DNA from: UBA1952 sp965246765
GTDB lineage: Bacteria > Bacteroidota > Bacteroidia > Chitinophagales > Chitinophagaceae
Assembly: GCA_965246765.1 (NCBI GenBank)
Contig: CBDFFJ010000005.1
Span: forward strand, 620,001 to 684,000
Direction: 5' to 3'
DNA length: 64,000 nucleotides
Shown piece by piece: positions 49,514 through 58,148 of this stretch. A program made the translations under genes and the position numbers. The notes under the pieces are model-generated. The model was not told the DNA's origin and searched no databases. It saw nothing but the letters and a program-made list of their open reading frames with translations. Positions within the stretch are counted from its first letter, which is position 1. Every line of letters starts with the position of its first letter.

Positions 49514-49545
49514 AACCCCGCGTCGCACGAAAGCGGCGCAGGGTT
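49514..49545 (-). terminator. Terminator of the SDR gene (minus strand)
   Basis: Near-perfect stem built from AACCCCGCGTCGC on the left arm and GCGGCGCAGGGTT on the right. On the minus strand it is followed by a T-rich stretch. It lies 120 bases past the SDR stop. The sequence between (49546-49664) is A/T-rich with no gene that I can see. Confidence 0.55.
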
Positions 49546-49664
49546 ATCACACACACAACTGTTATTAGTATTAGTTTTTACTGTCGTTTTATTCCAAATC
49601 TATGCCGGACGCCGTCGTCTTTGAGGCACGCAGTATTCGCGTAAAAAAGTAGTGCCATCCTTCT

Positions 49665-50495
49665 TTAGTCGGCATCTTCCTTGTCTGCCGGCTTACTTTC
49701 ATTGTAGAGCTGGGCGGCTATGGCCTGGTCGGGCATTAAATTTCCCATGGCCATCTGAACCTTGTTTTTCAAGCCGGCCACCACTTTATCCTTTCCGGCC
49801 ATCAGCGCTTCGTAACCTTCCTTCGCTACGTCTGCAGGATCTGCAAGCTTGTGCTCCACCACCATCTTTGAGTCCTGCGCGCCAGCCTTATTAAAGAAAT
49901 CAGTGTCCGTAGCACCAGGCTGCAGGGCGGTAATTGTGATGCCTTCGTAGTCGCGCATCTCATAGATCAGGGCCTGTGTAAAGTTGTAAACGAAGCCTTT
50001 GGTGCCGCCATATACCGCCTGCAGGGGCGCCGGCGCCTTACTCACAACTGAGGCCAGCTGCAGGATTTTACCCGTACCCAGCGCCACCATATCCTTCAGG
50101 AAATTCTTAGTGAGCACCACCAGAGAATTAATATTGAGATGAATGATCTTCAGCTCCTGCGCCAGATCGGTCTCAATGAAATTGCCGTAAACGCCTTGTC
50201 CTGCGTCATTAACCAGCACATCAATCTGAATGCCCTGACCCTTTATATCATCGTAAAGCTCCTGCGCGGCATGCTCGCCGAAAAGGTCTTTGGATATGGT
50301 GATCACCTTGCCGGCGCCTTCCTCCTTCATCTGTTGTGAGGCGGCAAGCAGCTCGCCCTGGTCGCGGGCCACAAGCACGAGGTCATAGCCATCGCGGGCA
50401 AAAAGCCGGGCAAGCTCCAGGCCGATACCCATAGAGCCGCCGGTGATGAGCGCCGTTTGTCCGGCGCCGCTGCGGGTGTTATTATTACTTTCCAT
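49665..50495 (-). CDS. Short-chain dehydrogenase/reductase
   Basis: A 276-residue SDR: the Rossmann glycine motif TGGSMGIG, NDAG (replacing NNAG), the catalytic serine in LASVVSKA, and the YxxxK pair in VYGGTKGF. It uses NAD(P)H; substrate unknown. The start at the ATG 50495 (MESNNNTRSGAGQ) gives the short polar tail typical of the family. Confidence 0.9.
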   Translation of the reverse strand: MESNNNTRSGAGQTALITGGSMGIGLELARLFARDGYDLVLVARDQGELLAASQQMKEEGAGKVITISKDLFGEHAAQELYDDIKGQGIQIDVLVNDAGQGVYGNFIETDLAQELKIIHLNINSLVVLTKNFLKDMVALGTGKILQLASVVSKAPAPLQAVYGGTKGFVYNFTQALIYEMRDYEGITITALQPGATDTDFFNKAGAQDSKMVVEHKLADPADVAKEGYEALMAGKDKVVAGLKNKVQMAMGNLMPDQAIAAQLYNESKPADKEDAD

Positions 50496-50610
50496 GTTGG
50501 GTTTGTTGCTTTTCTTTTTAGCGACTGCCAAGGCTTCAAAACTGTGCCAATGGCCGGCCGTTGCTCCAGGCAAAGCCCTGTTACTTTCCAGTCGTGTTCC
50601 GGCTTGTCAA

Positions 50611-50644
50611 AAAACAGCCACGGACATGTGCCGTGGCTGCTTTT
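50611..50644 (-). terminator. Terminator of the 1250-codon T9SS gene
   Basis: Stem CAGCCACGG / CCGTGGCTG (50615-50623 with 50631-50639). The A run to its left gives T residues on the minus strand. It lies 20 bases past the gene's stop and may work in both directions. Confidence 0.6.
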
Positions 50645-50660
50645 TACACGAACGCAATGC

Positions 50661-53600
50661 TCACTTTTTCGTTATGCGCTCTTGCCAGTGGCGACCCTGA
50701 TCGTCGCTGACCTGCACGAGGTAGATGCCTGCCGGCAAAGCGGTGACGCCGATTATACGAATGTCATTCGCAGCATGGTACACCTCTTCGTGCACTGCCG
50801 AGCCGGCTGCATTGCTGATGCGGATATGCACGGGCCCGGTAAGCGGCAGCTGCACATACAAGGCATCGCTCACGGGGTTTGGATAGATGGAGACTTCCGC
50901 ATCGGCGCTGATGCGCGTCATATCTACTGTGCGTACTACGCTTGCTTCGTAGCGGCCTGCCATGTCCGTTTGAAGCAGGCGATAATAGTTTTTGCCACCG
51001 AGCGGCTTCGCATCCGTAAAGGCGTAAAATGAGGGCCTGCTCGTACTGCCTGAGCCACCCACAAATCCAATGGTGCTGAATTCCACACCATCTGCGCTGC
51101 GCTGCACGTCAAAGCCCTTGCATCCAAACTCCGAGACCGTCTTCCAGCTCAGCGCTGCCACACCGCCGGCGCGTCTTGCCTCAAAACCGGTAAGGGTAAC
51201 GGGGAGGGCCTGACTGCCGCCGCTGACGCCAATTTCAGAGAAGGAGGGAAGGCTGGCCTGAAGGTAAAAGCCTGAAGAGGTGAATGTATTGGTAGTGGTG
51301 GGACGGGAAACAGGGCCGCCGATATCGTTGTTGATGCTGCAATCTTCATTAGGGCCGTCGTAATGATAGATGCGCAGGCTGGAGGCTGTCAGAGATGGCT
51401 GTGCCGTTACTTTCTTGTAGGTGTCCAGCTCGCTGCCCTTGTAATACACACGCACAGATACATTGGTTGGAAAGACGCCGCTTGGGTACGCCGAGCTTTC
51501 CCAGTTGTAGTAGCGCGGCATGTAGTAGATGCCCGACCCCGACGTCTTGGGTATGGAAGCCGAGTCAACGCCATAGTGCTTCATGTTCAGCGTAACCGTG
51601 CCCAGATTGTTCCCGTTTGGATTCAGAGAAGCGATTACACGCCCGCTGTCGTCGGTGAAGTCCCACCAGTTGTTGCCGGATACGTTCACGAGGCTGTATG
51701 TATTGCATGCCGTATTGCGGAAGCTTGCGATGCCACTATCGGTTTTGGTCAGTGTTGTTTCCAGGAAGTTGCCGCCGCCATACTCTACAAGCCGGTATTC
51801 CAGCACGCTGTCTGCATTAAGAAAGCCGAGGTTTATAGTGTTCACCGGGCAGCAGCCGACAGAGTATATCTGCGTGCCGTTTTTATAGACGTTCAGATTA
51901 TCATCGTGGTAAACGGTCACGTTATAATTCCCGGCGGGAAAGCCTCTGCGGCGGAATACGGACGTATAGTAATCTGCGCCCACTGCGCAGCCCTGCCAGC
52001 CTGGCGCGGCGCTCATAGCGCAGCCATTGCAGTAAAAGTTGAAGGTGCTCGTGCTTAGCGCCGAGTCAATGTAGAAGCCTTTATAAACATCCGTGGCAAG
52101 GCTGACGTCCGTGCCCTGGTAGCCGTAAACATTCCATACGCCATTGCCGGTGTCCGCCGGATTTCCTGCGATGTCTGCGTGATACTTCATCACGCTGTTT
52201 GAATAGGCGAATGCGGACGTGTTGTCAGTCACCTTACGACGGTAAGCGTGATTGGTATGGATGGTATCTGGCGTGTAGCTGATGCCGGTAGCGCCGGAGA
52301 TATTGCTCCATAGCCCGCCGCCCCAGAGGCTGTCCTGCCATTGATACGCATAAGTGGCCGGCGCATAACCTCCGGAAGGCAGCGAGTTGTAGCTGATAAC
52401 ACCAGGCTGCTCATTACCGCATATGGTCTCGTCGCCGGTATTGGCGCCGCCAAAGAGGGCCTGCTGCCGCAGGAATGTCTGCAGGTAAGCAGACGAATAC
52501 TGCTCGCCGAAGCGGTATTCCAGCGTATCATTTGCGCCGAGGCCGCCGATTGAAGCAAAGGGATTGTTGTTGCAGCAGCCGGCGCTCAGCACAAGCACTC
52601 CATTCTTATACACGTCAATGTAATCGTCCTGTGAAGGGAAGGAAATAACATAAGGCCCGGTGGGGAAGCCTACGCGCTTCATGCTCATCGTGAAGTAATC
52701 ATACACTACCGGGCAGCCCTTGTACTTTACGCTTTGCGAGGGTGATTCGTAGGCGTTCCAATCGTTTTGTGTGCTGAAGTTTAGGGCCGTATCGGTGTAA
52801 TAGCCCCGATACTGGACGTTGGCCGGATTGAGCGACATATTAAGGCCGTTGTAAGTGTAAAGCCGCCATTCATTGAGGCCCCATACGGCAGGATTGCCCC
52901 GCAGGGTATCGCCGCTGATCCGCAGGGCATTGGAGAAGGCGACATAGGCGCTGTCGTCCGTCACCTTGCGGCGGAAGTACTTTGCGGAATCGGTGATGGG
53001 CGGCGTCTGATATGTGGCTGTTGCCGCACCCGCGATATTCATCCAGCTTCCGCCCGAAAGGCTGTCTTGCCATTGGTAATGATAAGAAGCGCCAAACATA
53101 TCTCCCTGGCCGCCGGAGGCGCCAGTAGCGCTGGCGAAAAGCACCGAGTCACCGAGACAGATATTTGCAGAAGAGGCTGTAATCGTTCCGCCGTCAAGTG
53201 GGGCCAGCGTTACAACTACTTGCATGCCCGCTCCACCGCCATATTCCGCGAAGCGCGCCTCAAGCGTATCATTTGGACCGAGGCGACCGATGTTGAATAT
53301 CGTACCTGTTCCGCAACAGCCTCCTGTGAAGAATATCTGCTCTCCATTCTTGAATGCCAGGCCGGGATCATCATGATAAGGCATCTGAAAGGTGTAGAAG
53401 CCCGGCGTAAAGCCTCTGCGCTTCGCGGCCATGCTGAAATAGTCCGCGTTCACGGAACAGCCCTGCCAATTGACCGCTGAGGAGGGTGAGCCATTTCCAT
53501 TCCAGTCATTGCCGGTATGAAAGCTGAGCGTAGAGTCAATATAGAAACCACGTGAGCTCACGTTAGCGGGATTCAGGAAGATGTCTGCCCCATTGTAACC

Positions 53601-54413
53601 GTAAAGCCGCCACACACCCTGGCCCGGCACATTCGGATTGAAAAACAGCTGCACCGAAAGCGCTACGAAATTAGAATAGGTTGTGCTTGCGCCCAGCGTA
53701 GCCTTCCGGCGGAAGCAGGTGGATTGATTCAGCGTGTCGGGCTGGTAGGTGATGGATGTAGCGCCGGCAATATTGGTCCAGTTTACGCTGTCTGTGCTGC
53801 GCTGCCATTGGTAGGCCGCAGCCGCTGCGCCCTGGAAAGAGGAATCTATGCTGGTAAGCAGCGCGGGCTGAAAGTAGTTGTTGCACAAGGCTTGGTCACT
53901 GCCAATAATCCCGCTGTCTGAAAGGAGGGAAACATTGACTGCATCAATCTCATTCCAGCTGGAAACGGCGGGAGAGTTTACCGCTATGCGGATGCGCGTG
54001 ACATTGTAAGCTGTTGTCGTAAGATGGATTTGATATATGCGCGGGCAGATAGCACTGGCCGTTGCAATGGCGCTGTCCACCTTCACCCAGGATGCAGTAT
54101 TCGGGTTCCAGATGTAAACCGTATCAATAGCCCCGGGTGCATTTGTCTCGTAAATCCGGATGCGGTTTATAGGTGCCGCGCCGGTAAACCGCAGCTCCAG
54201 AAACTCCCGCTGGTTATCCGCGCCGGATGATGCCCATGCCGATGAGATATCGCCGCAGGAAGGATAAGTGTCCGGCAGCCCGAGTGCCTGGTATGCAGCC
54301 CAGGAGCCTGTAGTGTACTGGGTACTGTATCCAAGCACGGAATCGGCCCAGCGGAATTGCGCCCCGGCGCACAAGGGAAAAAGCAGCAGAAGGGCGAGTA
54401 AAGCTTTCTTCAT
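50661..54413 (-). CDS. Large T9SS cargo protein with three tandem PA14-like repeats
   Basis: A 1250-residue secreted protein. After the signal peptide (1-18) comes a discoidin-like region (about 20-165). Three tandem units follow at about 170-402, 415-648 and 660-890, each ~235 residues. Each pairs a YQWQ...SYTP-like Ig module (ending RRKxTx) with a module containing W-x-Y-x-x-N/Q-G, RGFYID or RGYYTD, a DY followed by R-x-GF-x-x-G, a DD pair, KNG and a GCC motif. Next are an unassigned region (900-1060), an LSWKTVSEFGCKGF-type Ig-like domain (about 1060-1160) and a type A sorting domain at the end (SIYPNPVSDALYVQL). It is likely a surface adhesin or glycan binder. It has its own exact -7 box. 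Confidence 0.85.
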   Translation of the reverse strand: MKKALLALLLLFPLCAGAQFRWADSVLGYSTQYTTGSWAAYQALGLPDTYPSCGDISSAWASSGADNQREFLELRFTGAAPINRIRIYETNAPGAIDTVYIWNPNTASWVKVDSAIATASAICPRIYQIHLTTTAYNVTRIRIAVNSPAVSSWNEIDAVNVSLLSDSGIIGSDQALCNNYFQPALLTSIDSSFQGAAAAAYQWQRSTDSVNWTNIAGATSITYQPDTLNQSTCFRRKATLGASTTYSNFVALSVQLFFNPNVPGQGVWRLYGYNGADIFLNPANVSSRGFYIDSTLSFHTGNDWNGNGSPSSAVNWQGCSVNADYFSMAAKRRGFTPGFYTFQMPYHDDPGLAFKNGEQIFFTGGCCGTGTIFNIGRLGPNDTLEARFAEYGGGAGMQVVVTLAPLDGGTITASSANICLGDSVLFASATGASGGQGDMFGASYHYQWQDSLSGGSWMNIAGAATATYQTPPITDSAKYFRRKVTDDSAYVAFSNALRISGDTLRGNPAVWGLNEWRLYTYNGLNMSLNPANVQYRGYYTDTALNFSTQNDWNAYESPSQSVKYKGCPVVYDYFTMSMKRVGFPTGPYVISFPSQDDYIDVYKNGVLVLSAGCCNNNPFASIGGLGANDTLEYRFGEQYSSAYLQTFLRQQALFGGANTGDETICGNEQPGVISYNSLPSGGYAPATYAYQWQDSLWGGGLWSNISGATGISYTPDTIHTNHAYRRKVTDNTSAFAYSNSVMKYHADIAGNPADTGNGVWNVYGYQGTDVSLATDVYKGFYIDSALSTSTFNFYCNGCAMSAAPGWQGCAVGADYYTSVFRRRGFPAGNYNVTVYHDDNLNVYKNGTQIYSVGCCPVNTINLGFLNADSVLEYRLVEYGGGNFLETTLTKTDSGIASFRNTACNTYSLVNVSGNNWWDFTDDSGRVIASLNPNGNNLGTVTLNMKHYGVDSASIPKTSGSGIYYMPRYYNWESSAYPSGVFPTNVSVRVYYKGSELDTYKKVTAQPSLTASSLRIYHYDGPNEDCSINNDIGGPVSRPTTTNTFTSSGFYLQASLPSFSEIGVSGGSQALPVTLTGFEARRAGGVAALSWKTVSEFGCKGFDVQRSADGVEFSTIGFVGGSGSTSRPSFYAFTDAKPLGGKNYYRLLQTDMAGRYEASVVRTVDMTRISADAEVSIYPNPVSDALYVQLPLTGPVHIRISNAAGSAVHEEVYHAANDIRIIGVTALPAGIYLVQVSDDQGRHWQERITKK

Positions 54414-54442
54414 AGGAAAAGGCTTTTAGGTTTATAGTTAAA

Positions 54443-54450
54443 CAAATGTA
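54443..54450 (-). promoter_or_regulatory. -7 promoter box TACATTTG of the 1250-codon T9SS gene
   Basis: Exact TAnnTTTG on the minus strand, 29 bases before the ATG: the longest predicted leader among the exact matches. Confidence 0.5.
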
Positions 54451-54531
54451 AACACAGCCGCGCGCAAATCCGAATACCTAAAATGAAGTAGCGCTTCGTG
54501 ACGGCCGCCCCCGCCGCTGCCCTTTCCCGGC

Positions 54532-54539
54532 TACCTTTG
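54532..54539 (+). promoter_or_regulatory. -7 promoter box TACCTTTG of yidC
   Basis: Exact TAnnTTTG followed by CGCCCG, 19 bases before the ATG. The same TTTGCGCCC sequence follows the lysA box and precedes the GT39-like gene. Confidence 0.5.
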
Positions 54540-54558
54540 CGCCCGTTTAAATTTCCCA

Positions 54559-56376
54559 ATGGATAGAAATACTCTCACCGGCTTTGCGCTGCTGGCCGTG
54601 CTCGTTGTCACGTACTTCTGGTACAACAATTACTCGCAGGGCGAATATCAAAAGAAGAAGACAGCCGACAGCATCGCTTACGCCAAAGCGCATCCTGAGC
54701 TGAAAGTGGCAGATACTGCCGCCCAAAAGCCAGCAACCGCAATAGCTGCAATGCCCGATACCGCCGGCAATGCCGCACGCGCCGCCATGCCGCCTGCATT
54801 CCAGGGCGCGTCTGCGCAGACCGTGATGCTGGAGAATAAGGACATAGCCCTGCAATTCTCCACGCGCGGCGCAGCCCCAACCTCCGCGAGGCTGAAGGAT
54901 TATAAAACCTACGGCGGCGCACCGCTCCGCTTCTTTGACGGCGCCGGCAACGGCCTTTCGCTCAGCATCCCTGCCGGTGCGGCTACCGCTGCTACGGCCG
55001 ATCTTTCCTTCATAGCGCAGCAGCAGGGGCCGCAGAAGGTTGACTTTATGGCCGACCTCGGCGGCGGCAAGCGCGTGGATCTCATCTATACCCTGCCTAC
55101 TGAAGGATATATGATGCAGTGCGACGTCCGCCTTACGGGCATTTCTGCCAATAGCCTGCCGGTTAAGTGGAGCACTACACCCCTGCACACCGAGCGCGAC
55201 ATCAATACGGAGCGCATGAATACGCAGATGAACTTCAAGTACAAAGGCGGCGAGCATGACTACTTCACCGTGAAAAGCGACGGCATTAAAAAGACCCCTT
55301 CAGACGCGCCCCTGCACTGGATGGGCTTCCGCACTCAGTACTTCACTACCGCTCTTATTGCCGAGGAAGGCTTCTCCCGCCCCGAGATCGCCGCAGGCTT
55401 CAGGGCAGGCGACACCACCGTCCTTGCCCAGCAGATTGCTACCGCCGAGCTCCCCGTAAAAGGCGACGGCACCGGCAGCATGCGCTGGTACATCGGCCCC
55501 AACCACTACCAGACCCTCAAACGCTTTGACATCGGCCTGGACAAGATGGTGCCTATGGGCGTAGGCGTCTTCGCATTCACACGCTACATCAACAAGTGGC
55601 TCATCGTGCCCGTGTTTGATGTGCTCACCAAGTTTGTGAGCAACTACGGCATCATCATCATGCTGCTCACCATCTTCATCAAGCTCCTCACCTCCTTCTT
55701 TACCTACAAGAGCTACCTCTCAAGTGCCAAGATGCGCGTCCTTAAGCCCGAGCTCGACGAGCTCCGCGCCAAAATCGGCGACGACCAGCAGAAAATGGGC
55801 ACGGAGCAGATGAAGCTCTACCGCGAGGCCGGCGTCAACCCCATGGGCGGCTGCCTCCCCACCCTCTTCATGCTCCCCTTCCTCATGGCCATGTACTCCT
55901 TCTTCCCCTCCGCCATAGACTTCCGCCAGAAATCCTTCCTCTGGGCAAGCGACCTCAGCACCTACGACTCCATAGCCACCCTGCCCTTCGCCTTCTTCAA
56001 CCACATCTCCCTCTTCACCCTCCTCATGACGGCCTCCTCCCTCTTCCTTGCGCTCTACAACCGCAACATGACCCCCCAGGACCCCAACAACCCCATGATG
56101 AAGTACATGCCCTACATCTTCCCCTTCGTCCTCCTCGGCGTATTCAACAAAATGGCCGCCGCCCTCACCTTCTACTACTTCTTCTCCAACGTAGTCACCA
56201 TCGCCCAGCAATACATCATCCAAAACTTCATCATCAACGAAGAAAAGATCCACCGCGGCATCAAAGAGGCCCGCCTCAAGCCCGCCGCCCCCTCCAAGTG
56301 GCAGGCCAAGATGGCCGAGCTCCAGCAAAGCCAGGCCGAGCGCACCAAAACCATCCAGAACAAAGGCAAAAAATAA
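54559..56376 (+). CDS. yidC: Membrane protein insertase YidC
   Basis: 605 residues. The first helix (about 7-22, FALLAVLVVTYFWYNN) is followed by a large periplasmic beta-domain with an A/T/P-rich linker. The C-terminal 5-helix core starts near residue 340 (YINKWLIVPVFDVLTKF, then NPMGGCLPTLFMLPFLMAMY), and the last helices lie near 510-550. It inserts small membrane proteins alone or with SecYEG. The cytoplasmic tail is basic. The 3' half is strikingly C-rich in wobble positions, in contrast to the A/T-rich island that follows. No terminator was seen. Confidence 0.95.
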   Translation: MDRNTLTGFALLAVLVVTYFWYNNYSQGEYQKKKTADSIAYAKAHPELKVADTAAQKPATAIAAMPDTAGNAARAAMPPAFQGASAQTVMLENKDIALQFSTRGAAPTSARLKDYKTYGGAPLRFFDGAGNGLSLSIPAGAATAATADLSFIAQQQGPQKVDFMADLGGGKRVDLIYTLPTEGYMMQCDVRLTGISANSLPVKWSTTPLHTERDINTERMNTQMNFKYKGGEHDYFTVKSDGIKKTPSDAPLHWMGFRTQYFTTALIAEEGFSRPEIAAGFRAGDTTVLAQQIATAELPVKGDGTGSMRWYIGPNHYQTLKRFDIGLDKMVPMGVGVFAFTRYINKWLIVPVFDVLTKFVSNYGIIIMLLTIFIKLLTSFFTYKSYLSSAKMRVLKPELDELRAKIGDDQQKMGTEQMKLYREAGVNPMGGCLPTLFMLPFLMAMYSFFPSAIDFRQKSFLWASDLSTYDSIATLPFAFFNHISLFTLLMTASSLFLALYNRNMTPQDPNNPMMKYMPYIFPFVLLGVFNKMAAALTFYYFFSNVVTIAQQYIIQNFIINEEKIHRGIKEARLKPAAPSKWQAKMAELQQSQAERTKTIQNKGKK

Positions 56377-56556
56377 GGTGCCTATACCCATTACACCCGC
56401 AGCTAAAACATTTCCAGCCCGCCGTCCTTCCGTGGCTTTGGCTTTGGCTTTTTCCCTTGACGGTTTAGGTGGCGGGTCGCATTCTCCGCGGTTCGCCTGC
56501 TCAACTCTTACGCCTATAAGAAGATTTATAAATGCTGGTTTTTGATTTTTCCCTAT

Positions 56557-56564
56557 TAGCTTTG
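56557..56564 (+). promoter_or_regulatory. -7 promoter box TAGCTTTG of the A/T-rich island
   Basis: Exact TAnnTTTG, 17 bases before the ATG at 56582. A small palindrome ACAACCTAATTGT follows the box (56567-56579) at a place where an antitoxin operator could lie; the latter is speculation. Confidence 0.5.
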
Positions 56565-56581
56565 AAACAACCTAATTGTCT

Positions 56582-57142
56582 ATGGTATTACATCAAACCC
56601 TGCAAGACAAAGACCCCGATTATGCTGAAAAGAATGGCCCCTTTAAATGCACGAACTATAAAGCATGGCTTGGCGAAGGATATTATTTTTGGGATACACA
56701 CATTGAATTAGCGCATTGGTGGGGACAATCAGCGCATGCCAGAAAGTATTTAATATGCAGTTCCTTCATTGACTTTGACGAAACCTGTTGGGATTTGCAC
56801 GGTACTGGTGAGCACCGTCTAGAATTTTTGAAAGCTTGCAAGCGAATAGTTAAGGAGGGGCTCTCCACAAAAAATGACTTAAGGGTTCCTAATGTTATAT
56901 CCTACCTTAAGAAAGCAAAAGCATTCCCGTATAAAGCAATCAGGGCACTTGGAATGAATAGTATTGGGCAACAATTTCATGACCCCAGATATGTCTATAG
57001 AGTAAAGTTTATCACTAAGTTGAATACCTACATTGACCTCTATCCCCCCGTACAACTCTGCCTATTGAGCCAACAGGCACTATCTTTGCGTAAGTATACC
57101 ATTGTATACCCGAAAGAGTATATTGCATCGGATTTCGCCTAA
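56582..57142 (+). CDS. Unrecognised protein, possible ADP-ribosyltransferase-like toxin
   Basis: A 186-residue protein with no family I can name firmly. Features recall the ADP-ribosyltransferase/DUF3990-like fold: VLHQTL at the N terminus (HxT for the H-G-T entry motif), then LGEGYYFWDTHIELAHWW (the GxGxYF strand followed by a helix), KYLICSSFIDFD, and a C-terminal VQLCLLSQQALSLRKYTIVYP block. The DNA is markedly A/T-rich. It is the first of three closely spaced genes with a SecB-like gene last. An RES, NADAR or unrelated fold is possible. The ATG at 56582 is preferred to TTG 56576. Confidence 0.5.
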   Translation: MVLHQTLQDKDPDYAEKNGPFKCTNYKAWLGEGYYFWDTHIELAHWWGQSAHARKYLICSSFIDFDETCWDLHGTGEHRLEFLKACKRIVKEGLSTKNDLRVPNVISYLKKAKAFPYKAIRALGMNSIGQQFHDPRYVYRVKFITKLNTYIDLYPPVQLCLLSQQALSLRKYTIVYPKEYIASDFA

Positions 57143-57153
57143 ACTACTACCCC

Positions 57154-57402
57154 ATGAGCAAGCTTTTGAACAGGCTGAACGAGTACTTCGAGAACACAGA
57201 CGCCGCTACCCAGAAAAGGGATTGGCATGCGGCTGTAAGCGAAGTCAAGTTTGATGGCCCCAACGCATTTGAATATATAGAGTTCGTCGAACATCTATAC
57301 CCCATAAATTTTGAGGAGTCTCCTCAATCTCAATTTAAATGTCTCAACAACCTGACCCCGAAATATTCGGGGTCTTGTTTTTTTAGTATCATCGCACAAT
57401 GA
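57154..57402 (+). CDS. Unrecognised 82-residue protein, candidate antitoxin
   Basis: I do not recognise the family. The first ~55 residues are helical and acidic (LNRLNEYFENTDAATQKRDW, then YIEFVEHLYPINF). The rest (QFKCLNNLTPKYSGSCFFSIIAQ without the family look) is partly encoded by a terminator hairpin. It starts 11 bases after the previous stop, and its TGA overlaps the next ATG as ATGA at 57399-57402. The position between a possible toxin and a SecB-like chaperone is that of the antitoxin in toxin-antitoxin-chaperone modules. Confidence 0.5.
   Translation: MSKLLNRLNEYFENTDAATQKRDWHAAVSEVKFDGPNAFEYIEFVEHLYPINFEESPQSQFKCLNNLTPKYSGSCFFSIIAQ
57354..57384 (+). terminator. Intrinsic terminator inside the 3' end of the candidate antitoxin gene
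   Basis: Perfect 9-bp stem GACCCCGAA / TTCGGGGTC (57354-57362 with 57366-57374), loop ATA, then TTG and seven T. It ends 15 bases before the SecB-like ATG, so it may stop most transcripts before the chaperone gene. Confidence 0.65.
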
Positions 57403-57881
57403 ATAACATTCCACAGGCAGCATTTGGATTTTCAGGATTTTCGATTCCTGAATTTGCTCTTACTGCCCCTTCTGTCAAGGACGGTTCTATTTCAGTATCA
57501 TTCGACCCACAAGGAGCTTACTATGAAAAAGCTGGAAAATTTGTTATAACGCTTAATTATAAGGCATACACATCGGCTGCACCGATTACGGATATTGAAC
57601 AGGCTGAACGTTTCATTACAGCGAAGATGGTTGCAGAGTTTCAATTTCAGGGAAATCCTTTGCTCAAAGACATTCCGGGCTATTTCTACAAAAACGGGAT
57701 TGCCATTGTCTATCCATATCTCAGGGCGTTCATTACAAATATTACAGCGCAGGCGGGAATAAAACCGCTCATCATGCCCATATTAAACCTGTCCGAAATT
57801 GAGAAGGAGCTTAGAGAGAATACCTCAATAGTACTAAGGCCTAAACCTAAAAAGGTGGACACTAAGAAAGCCATAAAATAG
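57399..57881 (+). CDS. SecB-like chaperone (possible TA-linked chaperone)
   Basis: 160 residues. The second half matches the SecB fold: EFQFQGNPLLKDIPGYF, then the signature VYPYLRAFITNITAQAGIKP and LIMPILNLSEIEKEL, equivalent to [20 protein letters not shown]...APVNF of E. coli SecB. The first half supplies the strands of the SecB sheet. E. coli SecB has 155 residues, so the length is right. In some bacteria such solitary SecB copies protect an antitoxin from aggregation. Here it follows the candidate antitoxin gene with an ATGA overlap. It has a basic tail instead of the acidic tail of true SecB. Confidence 0.8.
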   Translation: MNNIPQAAFGFSGFSIPEFALTAPSVKDGSISVSFDPQGAYYEKAGKFVITLNYKAYTSAAPITDIEQAERFITAKMVAEFQFQGNPLLKDIPGYFYKNGIAIVYPYLRAFITNITAQAGIKPLIMPILNLSEIEKELRENTSIVLRPKPKKVDTKKAIK

Positions 57882-57907
57882 AAAAGCCCTCCAACTGGAG
57901 GGCTTTT
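57882..57907 (+). terminator. Terminator of the SecB-like gene
   Basis: Perfect 11-bp stem AAAAGCCCTCC / GGAGGGCTTTT (57882-57892 with 57897-57907) directly after the stop codon. It marks the end of the three-gene island. Confidence 0.8.
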
Positions 57908-58148
57908 CCATTCATTTATTGCCAAGAGGCGCTACACCTCCTCCGAGGAGTTCCACCAGTCAGCACTAAGCGTCTTTTGTTCTTCCGACAAACGGGAGAA
58001 AAGGTATAGGTATATGCCTGTATCCAGTCCCGGATGTGCGCATAGCTGTGAGGATAGGTGGTGGACAACAGAATTTTGTGGTCGGCCTGCTTATCGCTGC
58101 TATACGGGGAAAGTTTAACAGACTGACGCACCCCTCGGGGTGCGACCT

